DNA from: an uncultured Treponema sp.
GTDB lineage: Bacteria > Spirochaetota > Spirochaetia > Treponematales > Treponemataceae
Assembly (NCBI GenBank): GCA_934699065.1
Contig: CAKUWD010000003.1
Span: forward strand, 1 to 54,883
DNA length: 54,883 nucleotides
Reading direction: 5' to 3'
Shown here: piece after piece, positions 1 through 8,668 of the stretch
How positions within the stretch are numbered: the stretch's first letter is position 1
Layout: each line of letters starts with the position of its first letter
Position numbers and translations under genes: made by a program
Notes under the pieces: generated by a model
Database searches by the model: none
The model's input: only the letters and a program-made list of their open reading frames with translations
Told to the model about the DNA's origin: nothing

Positions 1-2
1 CT

Positions 3-560
3 GCAGCACCGCTGCTTCTTCCAGGCACAACATATAAGCTTTATGGAACACTTTCCGGCTTTGTTATTTTTTTAATTATCTGTATAAGAATTATACTTAA
101 AAGAAAAAATATTTTATTTTACATTAATCAAAAACGTCTGCTTAAGAAATATAAAAAAAATAAAAAGCAGACTATCCGCAACCTGTATAAGATTGCAGAT
201 GAAGCAGAAGCAGCTAAGATTGATGACCAGACTGCTGCCGAAAATCTTCAGAAAAGTCTGCGTACTTATCTTGAAATTCGTTTTGATTATCCTTTTACAC
301 ACACAGTTGCCTCAGAAATAATGCAGGGATGGCAGACTGCGACCGGCGGACTTCTTTCTGACACAAAAACAGAAGCTTTTGGAACTATCGCAGCAAGCTT
401 TATTCGTACCGATTTTATCCGCTACAGTAAAAATGGAAAATTCGAAGAAAATGAACTTATAAATCTGATTGAAAAAATTATATCTCAAATACAAATTCTG
501 GAACAAAACGAAGAGTCACTTTCAGGCTCGAATTCAGATAACATTCCGATAGGAGGATAA
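3..560 (+). CDS. Bat-operon membrane protein, 5'-truncated
   Basis: The reading frame is open from the window edge, so the N-terminus is missing; 185 residues remain. A hydrophobic segment near the start (roughly residues 15-32, ending in basic residues) looks like a membrane anchor. It is followed by a lysine-rich, probably cytoplasmic domain of about 150 residues that I do not recognise. The stop codon lies 7 bp before the next start, and the SD AGGAGG for that gene overlaps the end of this one, so they are cotranscribed. Position directly before the BatA/BatB-like gene suggests one of the small membrane proteins seen in Bat (aerotolerance) operons. Function is inferred from context only. 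Confidence 0.6.
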   Translation, partial: AAPLLLPGTTYKLYGTLSGFVIFLIICIRIILKRKNILFYINQKRLLKKYKKNKKQTIRNLYKIADEAEAAKIDDQTAAENLQKSLRTYLEIRFDYPFTHTVASEIMQGWQTATGGLLSDTKTEAFGTIAASFIRTDFIRYSKNGKFEENELINLIEKIISQIQILEQNEESLSGSNSDNIPIGG

Positions 561-567
561 AAAACTA

Positions 568-3045
568 ATGTCTGCTTTTGAAAACCCGGCTGCCTTTTTT
601 CTTGTATTATTAATTCCTCTTCTCTTTATTTTGCGTTCTGCAAAAATTTTTAATCAGATTACTTTTCCGGCAGTTCTTTCTGACTGGAAAGGACATTCTT
701 TTGAATGGAAAGGCAAACCTCAAAAATTTCTTTCCCTTCTTGCTTCTTTCTTTTTTACGTCAGGTTTTTTGATTTCTGTTTGTGCACTTGCAGCTCCTGT
801 ATTTTCTAACCAGGAAAAAGTATATACCTCTCTTGGAACTGATACTGTTTTTGTTTTGGACACAAGTCCTTCAATGTCTGCAAAAGATATGAATGGAAGT
901 CAGAGACTTGATGCTGCAAAAAATGCAATTTATACACTTTCTCATAAAAATGACGGAAGCCGCTACGGGCTTGTTGCATTGGGGAGCAATGCTGCAGTTT
1001 TAGTACCGCCTACCAGTGATCTCAATTTCTTTTCGGAAAGACTTTCAAACATTACTTCCGGATCCTTTGGAAATGGTTCTGCTATAGGAGATGGACTTAG
1101 TACCGCAGTATGTCATCTGGTTTCCTCTTCTGCCCCAAAAAAATGTATTATCCTTCTTACAGACGGTGAAAACAATGCCGGAGAAATTCACCCAGAAACC
1201 GCTGCACAGTTAGCTTCTGATAACAATATTACAATTTATGTAATTGGAATTGGTTCAAAGGGAAAGGTACCTATTGAATACACTGACCCTGCAACAGGAA
1301 AACTCTATTCTGGTTATCTGGATTCAAATTTTAATCCAGCCTCACTAAAGAAAATTGCCAGTATTGCAGGCGGACGATATTTTGAAGCACAATCAATAGA
1401 CGAGCTTTCTGGAATATTGACCACTGTTGCAAAAACAGAAACTATCTCTCAGAATTTTACCTACCGTACAGTCAACAGACTTTTTTACAAACAATTTTTG
1501 AACATTGCAATTCTTCTTTTTGTTCTTGCATGGTTCATCAGAAGAATTGTATTAAAAGAAATGATTTGTTTTAAATATAAACGAATCTTATTTGTACGAT
1601 CCGCCTGTCTGCTCATAGCCTTTATCTTTCTTCTTCTTGCACATTCGGGGCTCACATGGGGAACTTACCTTGTACCAGTTCAAAAAAGCGGACATTCCGT
1701 TGCAATGGTTTTTGATATTTCAAACAGCATGCTGGCAAAAGACTGTCCCGGAAATACTTCACGATTGAATGCAGCCAGTCTTTATGCAAAAAAACTTCTT
1801 TCAAAAATGGAAGGAGTTCCAGTAGCTGTTGTTCTTGCAAAAGGTGATGGAGTTGCTGCGATTCCTTTAACAGATGATTCAGCAATGGTTGAATCGCTAC
1901 TTGATGTGATGTCACCAAGTCTGATGACAGTTCCTGGTTCCAGCATTGGCCGTGGAATTCTAAAAGCAAAAGAAACCTTCCAGACAAACTTTTCTTCTGC
2001 CGGAAGAATCTGGGTTTTTACAGATGGTGAAGAAACTGATTCTCAACTTGCACCTGCCCTTCTTGAATGTCAGAAGGCCGGCATCCCGGTTTCATTAATC
2101 GGCTTTGGCTCTGAAACCGAAAGTCCTGTTCTGGCAGGAGATGGCAAAACTCAGGTAATGACAGCACTACGAAAAAATCGTCTTGAAAGAGCAATTTCAG
2201 AAGCTTCTTCAAAATACCGTTTTTTCAACAATCAGGAAAATCTTATCTATGTAGATTCTCTGGAAAAAGGTTCTGCTGTTCAATTACTTTCCCAACTGCG
2301 TTTTGGTCCTACAGAAAATCTGATTACTTCTTATGAAGAAAAACCCGTTCCACGATATAAATTGTTTTTATCTCTTGCAGTTATTCTTTTGATTTTCAGC
2401 TATATAAGTACAGAATTTAACTTCCAGAGATTTTTTAATAATTCAAAACCTTTTGCAAAAGCCTCTGCAGCTCTCTTTATTTCATTACTCTGCAGTTGTT
2501 CCTCTCAGACAACAAATATTTTCAAAGGAACAATTTCTTTTCATCAAAAAAAATACAGGCATGCAGTTTCCTGCTTTATGGAAGCTTCTGAAAATGCAGC
2601 TGTAAATAATAATCCGATAAATCAGGGATTTGCACTTTACGATCTAGGCACTGCTTACATAATGCTTGGAGAAGACTCCGCTGCCCTTGAACAGTTTAAT
2701 AATATTTCAGAAGAAGCCCCTGCAAATGTACGTTATTCAGCCTTTTATAATGCAGGCGTACTTGCCTGGCGCAATTCTGATTTTGAGGAAGCAAAGAATT
2801 ATTTTAAAAAGGCTCTGGAAATAGACAGCTCCAGAATCGATGCAAAAATTAATCTTGAACTTTCTATGCAGCAGAGTCAGGCAAAAGGGCATCAGAATCA
2901 AAGTAATCAGATTCAGGCTTCTCAGGAAGAAAGTTCATCGCAAAACCTTGAAAAAGCCGTATTCGAACATATAAAGGAGAATGATCAGAAGCAATGGAAA
3001 AACAGCGAATCAGAAAATTCATCAAATCTGGCAGAAGACTTTTAG
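568..3045 (+). CDS. BatA-BatB-BatC fusion: two VWA domains plus TPR
   Basis: 825 residues. Start ATG is set by AGGAGG at 551-556. The order is: N-terminal membrane segments; a first von Willebrand A domain with MIDAS motif DTSPS at residues 98-102; further membrane segments; a second VWA domain with DISNS at about 383-387; another membrane segment; and a TPR-like region at about 650-770, ending in a Q/S-rich tail. Bat proteins normally come as separate BatA, BatB and BatC, membrane-anchored metal-dependent adhesion-type domains linked to stress tolerance in spirochaetes and Bacteroidetes. Just before the TPR part, a stretch reading LFISLLCSCSS resembles a lipoprotein signal, as if a free TPR lipoprotein had been fused on. 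The end overlaps the next gene by 52 bp. Confidence 0.85.
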   Translation: MSAFENPAAFFLVLLIPLLFILRSAKIFNQITFPAVLSDWKGHSFEWKGKPQKFLSLLASFFFTSGFLISVCALAAPVFSNQEKVYTSLGTDTVFVLDTSPSMSAKDMNGSQRLDAAKNAIYTLSHKNDGSRYGLVALGSNAAVLVPPTSDLNFFSERLSNITSGSFGNGSAIGDGLSTAVCHLVSSSAPKKCIILLTDGENNAGEIHPETAAQLASDNNITIYVIGIGSKGKVPIEYTDPATGKLYSGYLDSNFNPASLKKIASIAGGRYFEAQSIDELSGILTTVAKTETISQNFTYRTVNRLFYKQFLNIAILLFVLAWFIRRIVLKEMICFKYKRILFVRSACLLIAFIFLLLAHSGLTWGTYLVPVQKSGHSVAMVFDISNSMLAKDCPGNTSRLNAASLYAKKLLSKMEGVPVAVVLAKGDGVAAIPLTDDSAMVESLLDVMSPSLMTVPGSSIGRGILKAKETFQTNFSSAGRIWVFTDGEETDSQLAPALLECQKAGIPVSLIGFGSETESPVLAGDGKTQVMTALRKNRLERAISEASSKYRFFNNQENLIYVDSLEKGSAVQLLSQLRFGPTENLITSYEEKPVPRYKLFLSLAVILLIFSYISTEFNFQRFFNNSKPFAKASAALFISLLCSCSSQTTNIFKGTISFHQKKYRHAVSCFMEASENAAVNNNPINQGFALYDLGTAYIMLGEDSAALEQFNNISEEAPANVRYSAFYNAGVLAWRNSDFEEAKNYFKKALEIDSSRIDAKINLELSMQQSQAKGHQNQSNQIQASQEESSSQNLEKAVFEHIKENDQKQWKNSESENSSNLAEDF

Positions 3046-4385
3046 TCATTCTTCTAGCAATATTTTGCAGCAGCCAGGCCTTTACACAAACCATCTCCTG
3101 GGAACAAATCCGTCAGCTTAAAATTACTCCGGATGAAGGGCAGGCTCTTTATACAAAAACCGACATCAAATTTTCAGTAACAATTCCCAACGCACGTTCA
3201 TCTCAGGTTCAGGTACTTTCTACCGAACAGAAATCTGATATCACCTTCAGAACAATACGTAAATCAGATAACTATGAAAAAGATGGAACAACGATTGAAA
3301 TCTGGTACAACTTTTCGAAAAAAGGAACATATCATCTGAAGCCGGTTTCTGTAATGATTCAAAACCGCAGGCGATCAATTGAGTTTAATCCGATTACAGT
3401 AACTGACGATCCTGCAAAAATGAATCCTCGAATTGTTCTTACTTTTACAGATGGCACAATTATTTATTCTGATGAACCAAATAATCCTTCGCCTTTGTTA
3501 AAAATCCAGACAGGTAAAAAACTGAACTTTACTGTCAATCTGCAATATGCAACACAATTAATGCAGTTTAGCTGGGACATTCCAAAAGACTCAATTTTTA
3601 CCCGTACCGAAGAATTTGAATTTGCAGAAGTCCGTTACCGCGAGCGTACTTACACTCATGACCTGATTCCTGTTGCTGCCTTTGAATGGACCGGGCTTGT
3701 ACCGGGAATTCAGCGAATTCCTGTTTTTCATCTGACAGCAACCAGTTATAATGGAGTTAGAACCGAACTGCTTCTGCCGGAATTTTTAATCGAATTTGTT
3801 GAATCAGAAGCCGATGAGATTTCGGACAACAAAATCGATATCTTTTCTGATGCTTTTTATCAGGAAGAGGAAACAAGCCCTGTTTACACAAGCTCTTCAA
3901 TGTCTGATGAGGAATGTCTCACGCTTGCAAACTACTACTCAAAAGAACACAATGAATTCCTGCTTTATTTAAAAGCCAGAAGAATGCGTATAAACTTTGA
4001 AGAATCATGCGGCCTTGTAGTTTCTCCTAATCCTATTTTCCCTACTTTCTTCTTATATCTTGCAATCATCATGATTATTGTATCAGTAATTTGTATCATC
4101 TTTGCATATAGAAACAGACACAAAATCCGGATCCTTATTTTTACTACTTTACTTTTGATTGGAATTGCTGTACTTGTTTTCTGTGCCGTAAAACGAAACG
4201 AGCATTATGGTATTTCCAGCGGATGTAAAATATATTCGATTCCACAGATTAATGCAGAATCAGTTTCAGAAATAGACAGCGGCATTAGAGTCCGGATTCT
4301 TGAACGTACAGGCAAATGGTACTATATTGAAGTCGGTGAATCTGGCGGATGGTGCAGCACAGAAGATATCTTTTTAATCAAATAG
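2994..4385 (+). CDS. BatD/BatE-like exported protein with C-terminal SH3 domain
   Basis: 463 residues. It begins with a basic stretch and a hydrophobic signal sequence (about residues 12-31), continues as a periplasmic beta-rich region of the BatD kind, has membrane segments near 345-370 and 377-397, and ends with an SH3-like domain (about 410-463, including residues GKWYYIEV). The start overlaps the preceding gene by 52 bp; AAAGGAG lies about 13 bp upstream, so translation is probably coupled to the VWA/TPR gene. SH3 domains occur in BatE, so this may combine BatD and BatE roles. Assignment rests on operon position and domain order. Function in oxygen or stress tolerance is known only loosely for the family. 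Confidence 0.65.
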   Translation: MEKQRIRKFIKSGRRLLVILLAIFCSSQAFTQTISWEQIRQLKITPDEGQALYTKTDIKFSVTIPNARSSQVQVLSTEQKSDITFRTIRKSDNYEKDGTTIEIWYNFSKKGTYHLKPVSVMIQNRRRSIEFNPITVTDDPAKMNPRIVLTFTDGTIIYSDEPNNPSPLLKIQTGKKLNFTVNLQYATQLMQFSWDIPKDSIFTRTEEFEFAEVRYRERTYTHDLIPVAAFEWTGLVPGIQRIPVFHLTATSYNGVRTELLLPEFLIEFVESEADEISDNKIDIFSDAFYQEEETSPVYTSSSMSDEECLTLANYYSKEHNEFLLYLKARRMRINFEESCGLVVSPNPIFPTFFLYLAIIMIIVSVICIIFAYRNRHKIRILIFTTLLLIGIAVLVFCAVKRNEHYGISSGCKIYSIPQINAESVSEIDSGIRVRILERTGKWYYIEVGESGGWCSTEDIFLIK

Positions 4386-4398
4386 AGAGGGCATAAAA

Positions 4399-4962
4399 AT
4401 GGACATGGGCGATATTCTGAATCAATGGGATTCAATGCAGAAAAATCAGGCAAAAAAACAAAAGGAAAGCGGAAAAAATCAGGTATCGCATAAAAAAGCA
4501 AATGCTCCGACAGCCGAAGAAAAAGCAAGAAAAGCAGAAAAAGATTTTGAAGCCAGACTAAGAGCTGATAACGAAAAACAGATTAATCCTATGGAGTTAT
4601 GGCTTCGCCGTTATGGCACAATCGACAAGGATAAGATTGCAGAAGAACAGGAGTCCCGTTCAAAACTTTATGACAGAAATTATCTTTTGAACATGCAGCC
4701 GGAAGCAAGACTGGACCTTCATGGACTTCATCAGGATGAGGCGCAGGCAAGTCTTGAACGTTTTATAAGTGATTGCAAAATGCGAGGCCTTCATAAAGTA
4801 ATGATAATTCACGGTAAAGGCATTCATTCTCACGGTTCTGATCCAGTGCTCGGAGAACTTGTGCGCCGCTTCATTGAACATGATAAACGATGCGGAACTT
4901 CCGGCCACCCTAAATCAAAAGCAGAGGGCGGTACCGGTGCAACCTGGGTTATCCTAAAATAA
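4399..4962 (+). CDS. Smr domain protein
   Basis: 187 residues. The first ~95 residues are charged and K/A/E-rich, probably disordered or helical. The C-terminal half carries the Smr domain: LDLHGLHQDEA (residues ~104-114) and the glycine-rich IIHGKGIHS (~137-145), the two signature motifs of MutS2-type Smr nucleases. Free-standing Smr proteins bind nucleic acid and some nick DNA or RNA; the substrate here is unknown. It starts 13 bp after the Bat-type gene with AGAGGG upstream, so it is likely the last gene of that operon. It converges on the following gene with a gap of only 9 bp and no visible terminator. Confidence 0.85.
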   Translation: MDMGDILNQWDSMQKNQAKKQKESGKNQVSHKKANAPTAEEKARKAEKDFEARLRADNEKQINPMELWLRRYGTIDKDKIAEEQESRSKLYDRNYLLNMQPEARLDLHGLHQDEAQASLERFISDCKMRGLHKVMIIHGKGIHSHGSDPVLGELVRRFIEHDKRCGTSGHPKSKAEGGTGATWVILK

Positions 4963-4971
4963 CAAACAGAA

Positions 4972-6045
4972 TTAAATTATAATTTCGCACTTCAAAGGAA
5001 GATGATCTGAACAGCCTGAATCAGTATAAATATTATACCCTTGAGGAATAGACTTTTCATCAGCAAGCGGAGGTTCTGTAACAGGACCGAAACTGTTCAC
5101 AACAATATCACCAAGAAAGAAAAAGTTGTCTATTCTTTCCCAGTTTCCATCAAAAAAATAACTTCCTATTTCTGTTGTAAAGCTTCCATTTTTTCTGAGC
5201 CAGGGAGAAACAGATTGCACCAGAACTCCATCTGTACCTCTCAAAACAACCTTTATTCCTTCTTTTGCTTTACTTCCGTTCTGAAGAGTAAAATCTTCTA
5301 CGCTGCGGTTAAAATCTCCACACATGACTATCGGATTTTTTTCATAACCTTCTATGGACATAGAATGAATCCGCTGAGCAAGAACAGATTCCTGCCAGTC
5401 CCGCCAGATTTCAGTTTCCTCTTCACCGCCTGATTTTGACTTCCAGTGATTAACAAAAAGTGTAAGCTCCTTTTGCCCGATATGAGCCGTAACCTGCATA
5501 AGAGGACGAGACGAAGGCTGCTTTTCTTTATGCACCCGAACATCCAGAGTATGAACCGTGAGATTACTTAACTCGAATCTGGAAAAAACTGCACAACCTA
5601 TGGCACTATCCTTCTCTTTTGAAAAACAGGCGTATTGCCAGGATTTTTTCTGATCCCACGCACCTTCTGTAAATCTGTTTACAATATCCTGAACAACAGC
5701 TTCATTTTCAATTTCTTCAAGAACTATAATATCAGAATTAAGCATTGTCATTACTTCGCAAAGTTTTGACAGACGTTTTACATATTTTTCTTTGGTCCAT
5801 TTTGATGAGTTCTTAAAATCCGTGTACTCATTACCATCAGAAACAGCATCAAAAAAAGTCTGAACATTCCAGCAGGCAATAGATACACGAGATTTTTTTG
5901 CCCCAGAAAAATCAGAATACTGTTCCTGTTCACCTTCATTTTCAAAAAAAAGTGATTTTGGTGAAAGCTGATTTTTACAGCAGCATAAAAACAAAAAGGA
6001 AAAATTAATTAATAAAAGATTCTTTAGCAAGTGATTTTTTTTCAT
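4972..6045 (-). CDS. Endonuclease/exonuclease/phosphatase family lipoprotein
   Basis: 357 residues from the ATG at 6045, chosen because AGGAGG sits 5 bp upstream; a longer in-frame reading starts at 6072 without an SD. The N-terminus is basic, then hydrophobic, ending in a cysteine cluster (FLCCCKN), consistent with a lipoprotein signal. Family motifs of DNase I-like metal-dependent phosphoesterases follow: ACWNVQTF, VLEEIEN, FVNHWKSKSGG, GDFNRS and the terminal SDHLP. These match the Asn/Glu/His/Asp active-site set of the EEP fold. Likely a secreted or surface-anchored nuclease used to salvage nucleic acid. It lies downstream of the adenine methylase gene on the same strand, 63 bp away. Confidence 0.8.
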   Translation of the reverse strand: MKKNHLLKNLLLINFSFLFLCCCKNQLSPKSLFFENEGEQEQYSDFSGAKKSRVSIACWNVQTFFDAVSDGNEYTDFKNSSKWTKEKYVKRLSKLCEVMTMLNSDIIVLEEIENEAVVQDIVNRFTEGAWDQKKSWQYACFSKEKDSAIGCAVFSRFELSNLTVHTLDVRVHKEKQPSSRPLMQVTAHIGQKELTLFVNHWKSKSGGEEETEIWRDWQESVLAQRIHSMSIEGYEKNPIVMCGDFNRSVEDFTLQNGSKAKEGIKVVLRGTDGVLVQSVSPWLRKNGSFTTEIGSYFFDGNWERIDNFFFLGDIVVNSFGPVTEPPLADEKSIPQGYNIYTDSGCSDHLPLKCEIII

Positions 6046-6108
6046 AAAACCTCCTGCTATATAAATAGTCACAATTTGAACATTTTGTACAAAATTTTCT
6101 GATTTTTT

Positions 6109-7302
6109 TTATTTTTTTTCTACAAGGAACAAAAACTCTTTTACGTGAATATCACGGCCACTCAGATTTCGAGATCCACGGAAGGCATTATATTCAGATT
6201 CAAGAACCTTTACCTTTCCACAAGAAGAAAGCAGTGAGATCATTTCATCTTTTGGAATAAAACCTTCTGAATTAAAAGAAACAAGCACATATTTTGCACG
6301 GACATTGCGAACCAGCTCAACAAAAACTTCTGCAACCCGACGTTTTTTATTATAATCCGACCGGTTCCAGTCTCGTGGAATACCGGAAACACGACTTATA
6401 TTTTGAACATCCGGGCGACAATATTCTGCGATCAGATTCAGCATAAAATAATTTGAACCATAAGGATGCTGATTATAAGGAGGGTCAAAATAAGCGAGAT
6501 CAAAAGAGCCATCTGTAGTAAACTCCGGCTCATAAACCGCCTCATCTTTCACCAGCAAATTTGCATCGCTGCTAAAAACACGACTGCGGCACTCAAACTC
6601 AGAAAAAACAGGAAAAGGCAGTTCAATTTTTCCGCGGATTCTTGAAAGAGCATTCCGCCCGTTTCCACCAAACTGACCGGTTCCCGTTTTTGAGTTTTTG
6701 TAAAAGCCTTTAAAGATTCCTGCTGTATTCGCATGAATTGAAGCCTCTGAAAGAAGCGGGGCAATAAAAAAATCTCTGAGTTCTGGAGCGACTTCTTTTT
6801 CTATAAGCTGCCGAGCAAGATCAAGATAGGCGGCATTGTATGGCGTGTAAAAGCAACGCTCCCCTTTTTCAATTTCTTCTTCATCAGAAGGTGCATAAAG
6901 CTCTGAAATAAAACCTGCACTTTTGAATCCTTTTTCAGACTTCTCCAATGAAGCCATTTTTCTGTCGATTTTTTTACAGAGTGAATAATGAAGTTTTTGG
7001 AGCTCTTCTATATTTATTTCAGATTTATTGCTTAAATAACAGCGGTTTATTATGCAGGAATATTTTTCAAGATCATTTACAGTTAGCGAAGATGCGTATT
7101 GTTTGAGGTAGCGGCTCACAATCCCGCTTCCTGCAAACACATCAAGGCAGCTGAGTTGCGACCTGCCAAGACGCTTCTGTACTTCGCGCACACCTTCACC
7201 GATAAAATCCAGGAGAGCTCGTTTATTTCCAATGTATGTGATCAGCTGGTTCTGGAGGAACTCGGGATTTTCAGTCAACTTCAAAACCTGCCCCGATTTC
7301 AT
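6109..7302 (-). CDS. D12-class (Dam-like) adenine-specific DNA methyltransferase
   Basis: 397 residues. The SAM-binding motif DVFAGSG comes near the N-terminus and the catalytic motif DPPY later, the order of alpha-class N6-adenine methylases. The protein is longer than Dam (~270). Family role: methylates adenine in a short DNA site; the specificity cannot be read here. No restriction endonuclease gene is adjacent, so it is an orphan or a moonlighting regulator. The start at 7302 overlaps the end of aroA by 32 bp and has only a weak SD; a TTG a few codons downstream is an alternative start. Confidence 0.8.
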   Translation of the reverse strand: MKSGQVLKLTENPEFLQNQLITYIGNKRALLDFIGEGVREVQKRLGRSQLSCLDVFAGSGIVSRYLKQYASSLTVNDLEKYSCIINRCYLSNKSEINIEELQKLHYSLCKKIDRKMASLEKSEKGFKSAGFISELYAPSDEEEIEKGERCFYTPYNAAYLDLARQLIEKEVAPELRDFFIAPLLSEASIHANTAGIFKGFYKNSKTGTGQFGGNGRNALSRIRGKIELPFPVFSEFECRSRVFSSDANLLVKDEAVYEPEFTTDGSFDLAYFDPPYNQHPYGSNYFMLNLIAEYCRPDVQNISRVSGIPRDWNRSDYNKKRRVAEVFVELVRNVRAKYVLVSFNSEGFIPKDEMISLLSSCGKVKVLESEYNAFRGSRNLSGRDIHVKEFLFLVEKK

Positions 7303-8602
7303 TCATAGTTTCAAAAAAGCGCGGGAATGTTACACTACACCATTCTGCATCATTTACAATAACCTTCTCTCCAATTTTTAATCCAAGTCCAAGACAAGCA
7401 AGTGACATAACAATGCGGTGATCTTTATAAGATTCAACTTCGCCACCATGCAGGCTCAGGCCGCCATCTCCGTAAACAACAAGACGGTCTCCTTCATCAA
7501 CAATATGGGCACCCAGTTTTGTAAGTTCACTTGTCATTGCCTTGATTCTGTCTGTTTCCTTTTTACGACAGATATCGATATCAGTAAATACAGTTTTACC
7601 TTCAATAAAGCAGGCCGCAACTGCAAGAGCACAGATCGCATCAGGAAAAGCGGACATATTTATTTCAAGCTGCTTTCCTGACAAACTATCGGTAGTTAGT
7701 TTACTTCCTCCACGAACAACAAGTTTTTCTTCTTCACGTTTCCATTCGATATCAGCACCAGCCGACAAAAGAACTTCAACGATTTTATCATCACCCTGAC
7801 TGCCTGAACCGTCAACATTATCAATTGTAATTTCACTTCCAGAAATCAAAGCAGCAAGAAGAGGAAAAGCAACTCCTTCCCAGTCAGAAGGAACAGCACG
7901 ATCAAAGGCTTTAAATGCCACAGGCCCTTTTACTGAAATATTTTTAAAATCTTCAGAAATCTCAACCGGAACTCCCACACTTTCAAGCCAGAGCTTTGTC
8001 ATTGTAAGATAAGGAGTTTCCTTTGGATTTAAGAGTTCCATTTTCAGAGTACCCTTAAGTCTGGAAGCAGCCATCATAAAGCCGCTGATATATTGAGAAA
8101 GAGCACCCTCTGTAACAAGCTTCTTATTTACATCAATCGGACCACAAAAACTGAAGGGTGGAGTTTCGCCTCCATTCAGACATTTTGCATTTGCTCCAAA
8201 CTGACAGAGAGCATCTACAAGATGATTTACAGGACGGCGGCAGATTGACTCATCACCAGTAAAGGTACATTCTCCGCTCAAGGTAGAAAGAACCGGACAC
8301 AAAAAATACATGAGCGAACCGGAGTTTCCTACATCAATGGGACTGTCTGGCAAATGAATGGAAGAACCCGCACCACGAACTGTCCACACTCCGCTGTTTT
8401 CATTTTCACCAAAATCAACCTCGGCTCCAATTTTTTTTACCGCAGCTGCAGTTGAAAGACAATCATTACTTGGTAAAGGATTTGAAATATGAGATGTACC
8501 TTCTGCCATTGCGGCAAGAATAAGCGCACGAATTGTATGACTTTTAGAACCAGGTACAGTAATGTGACCTGAAAGAACAGACTTTTTTGCTACAGCTTTC
8601 AT
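7271..8602 (-). CDS. aroA: 3-phosphoshikimate 1-carboxyvinyltransferase (EPSP synthase)
   Basis: 443 residues from the ATG at 8602, the usual length. The longer frame from 8692 runs into the divergent neighbour and lacks an SD. Recognisable EPSP synthase segments: GSKSHTIRALI near the N-terminus (PEP/shikimate-3-phosphate site), DVGNSGSLMYFL (NSGT-like turn), and C-terminal KETDRIKAM and ESYKDHRIVMSL. It transfers enolpyruvate from PEP to shikimate-3-phosphate on the way to chorismate, in the cytoplasm. No other aro gene is nearby. It heads a leftward group with the adenine methylase and the EEP nuclease. Confidence 0.95.
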   Translation of the reverse strand: MKAVAKKSVLSGHITVPGSKSHTIRALILAAMAEGTSHISNPLPSNDCLSTAAAVKKIGAEVDFGENENSGVWTVRGAGSSIHLPDSPIDVGNSGSLMYFLCPVLSTLSGECTFTGDESICRRPVNHLVDALCQFGANAKCLNGGETPPFSFCGPIDVNKKLVTEGALSQYISGFMMAASRLKGTLKMELLNPKETPYLTMTKLWLESVGVPVEISEDFKNISVKGPVAFKAFDRAVPSDWEGVAFPLLAALISGSEITIDNVDGSGSQGDDKIVEVLLSAGADIEWKREEEKLVVRGGSKLTTDSLSGKQLEINMSAFPDAICALAVAACFIEGKTVFTDIDICRKKETDRIKAMTSELTKLGAHIVDEGDRLVVYGDGGLSLHGGEVESYKDHRIVMSLACLGLGLKIGEKVIVNDAEWCSVTFPRFFETMNEIGAGFEVD

Positions 8603-8668
8603 ATTCCTATATTTTACAATATTTGTTTGTCTATTTTCAATTAGTTTCTTTTCTGATAAAATAAAGTT

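Noticed and set aside
6109..7302. Restriction-modification system
   Set aside because: Only the methylase is present; neighbours are aroA and a secreted EEP nuclease with a lipoprotein signal, not a restriction enzyme.
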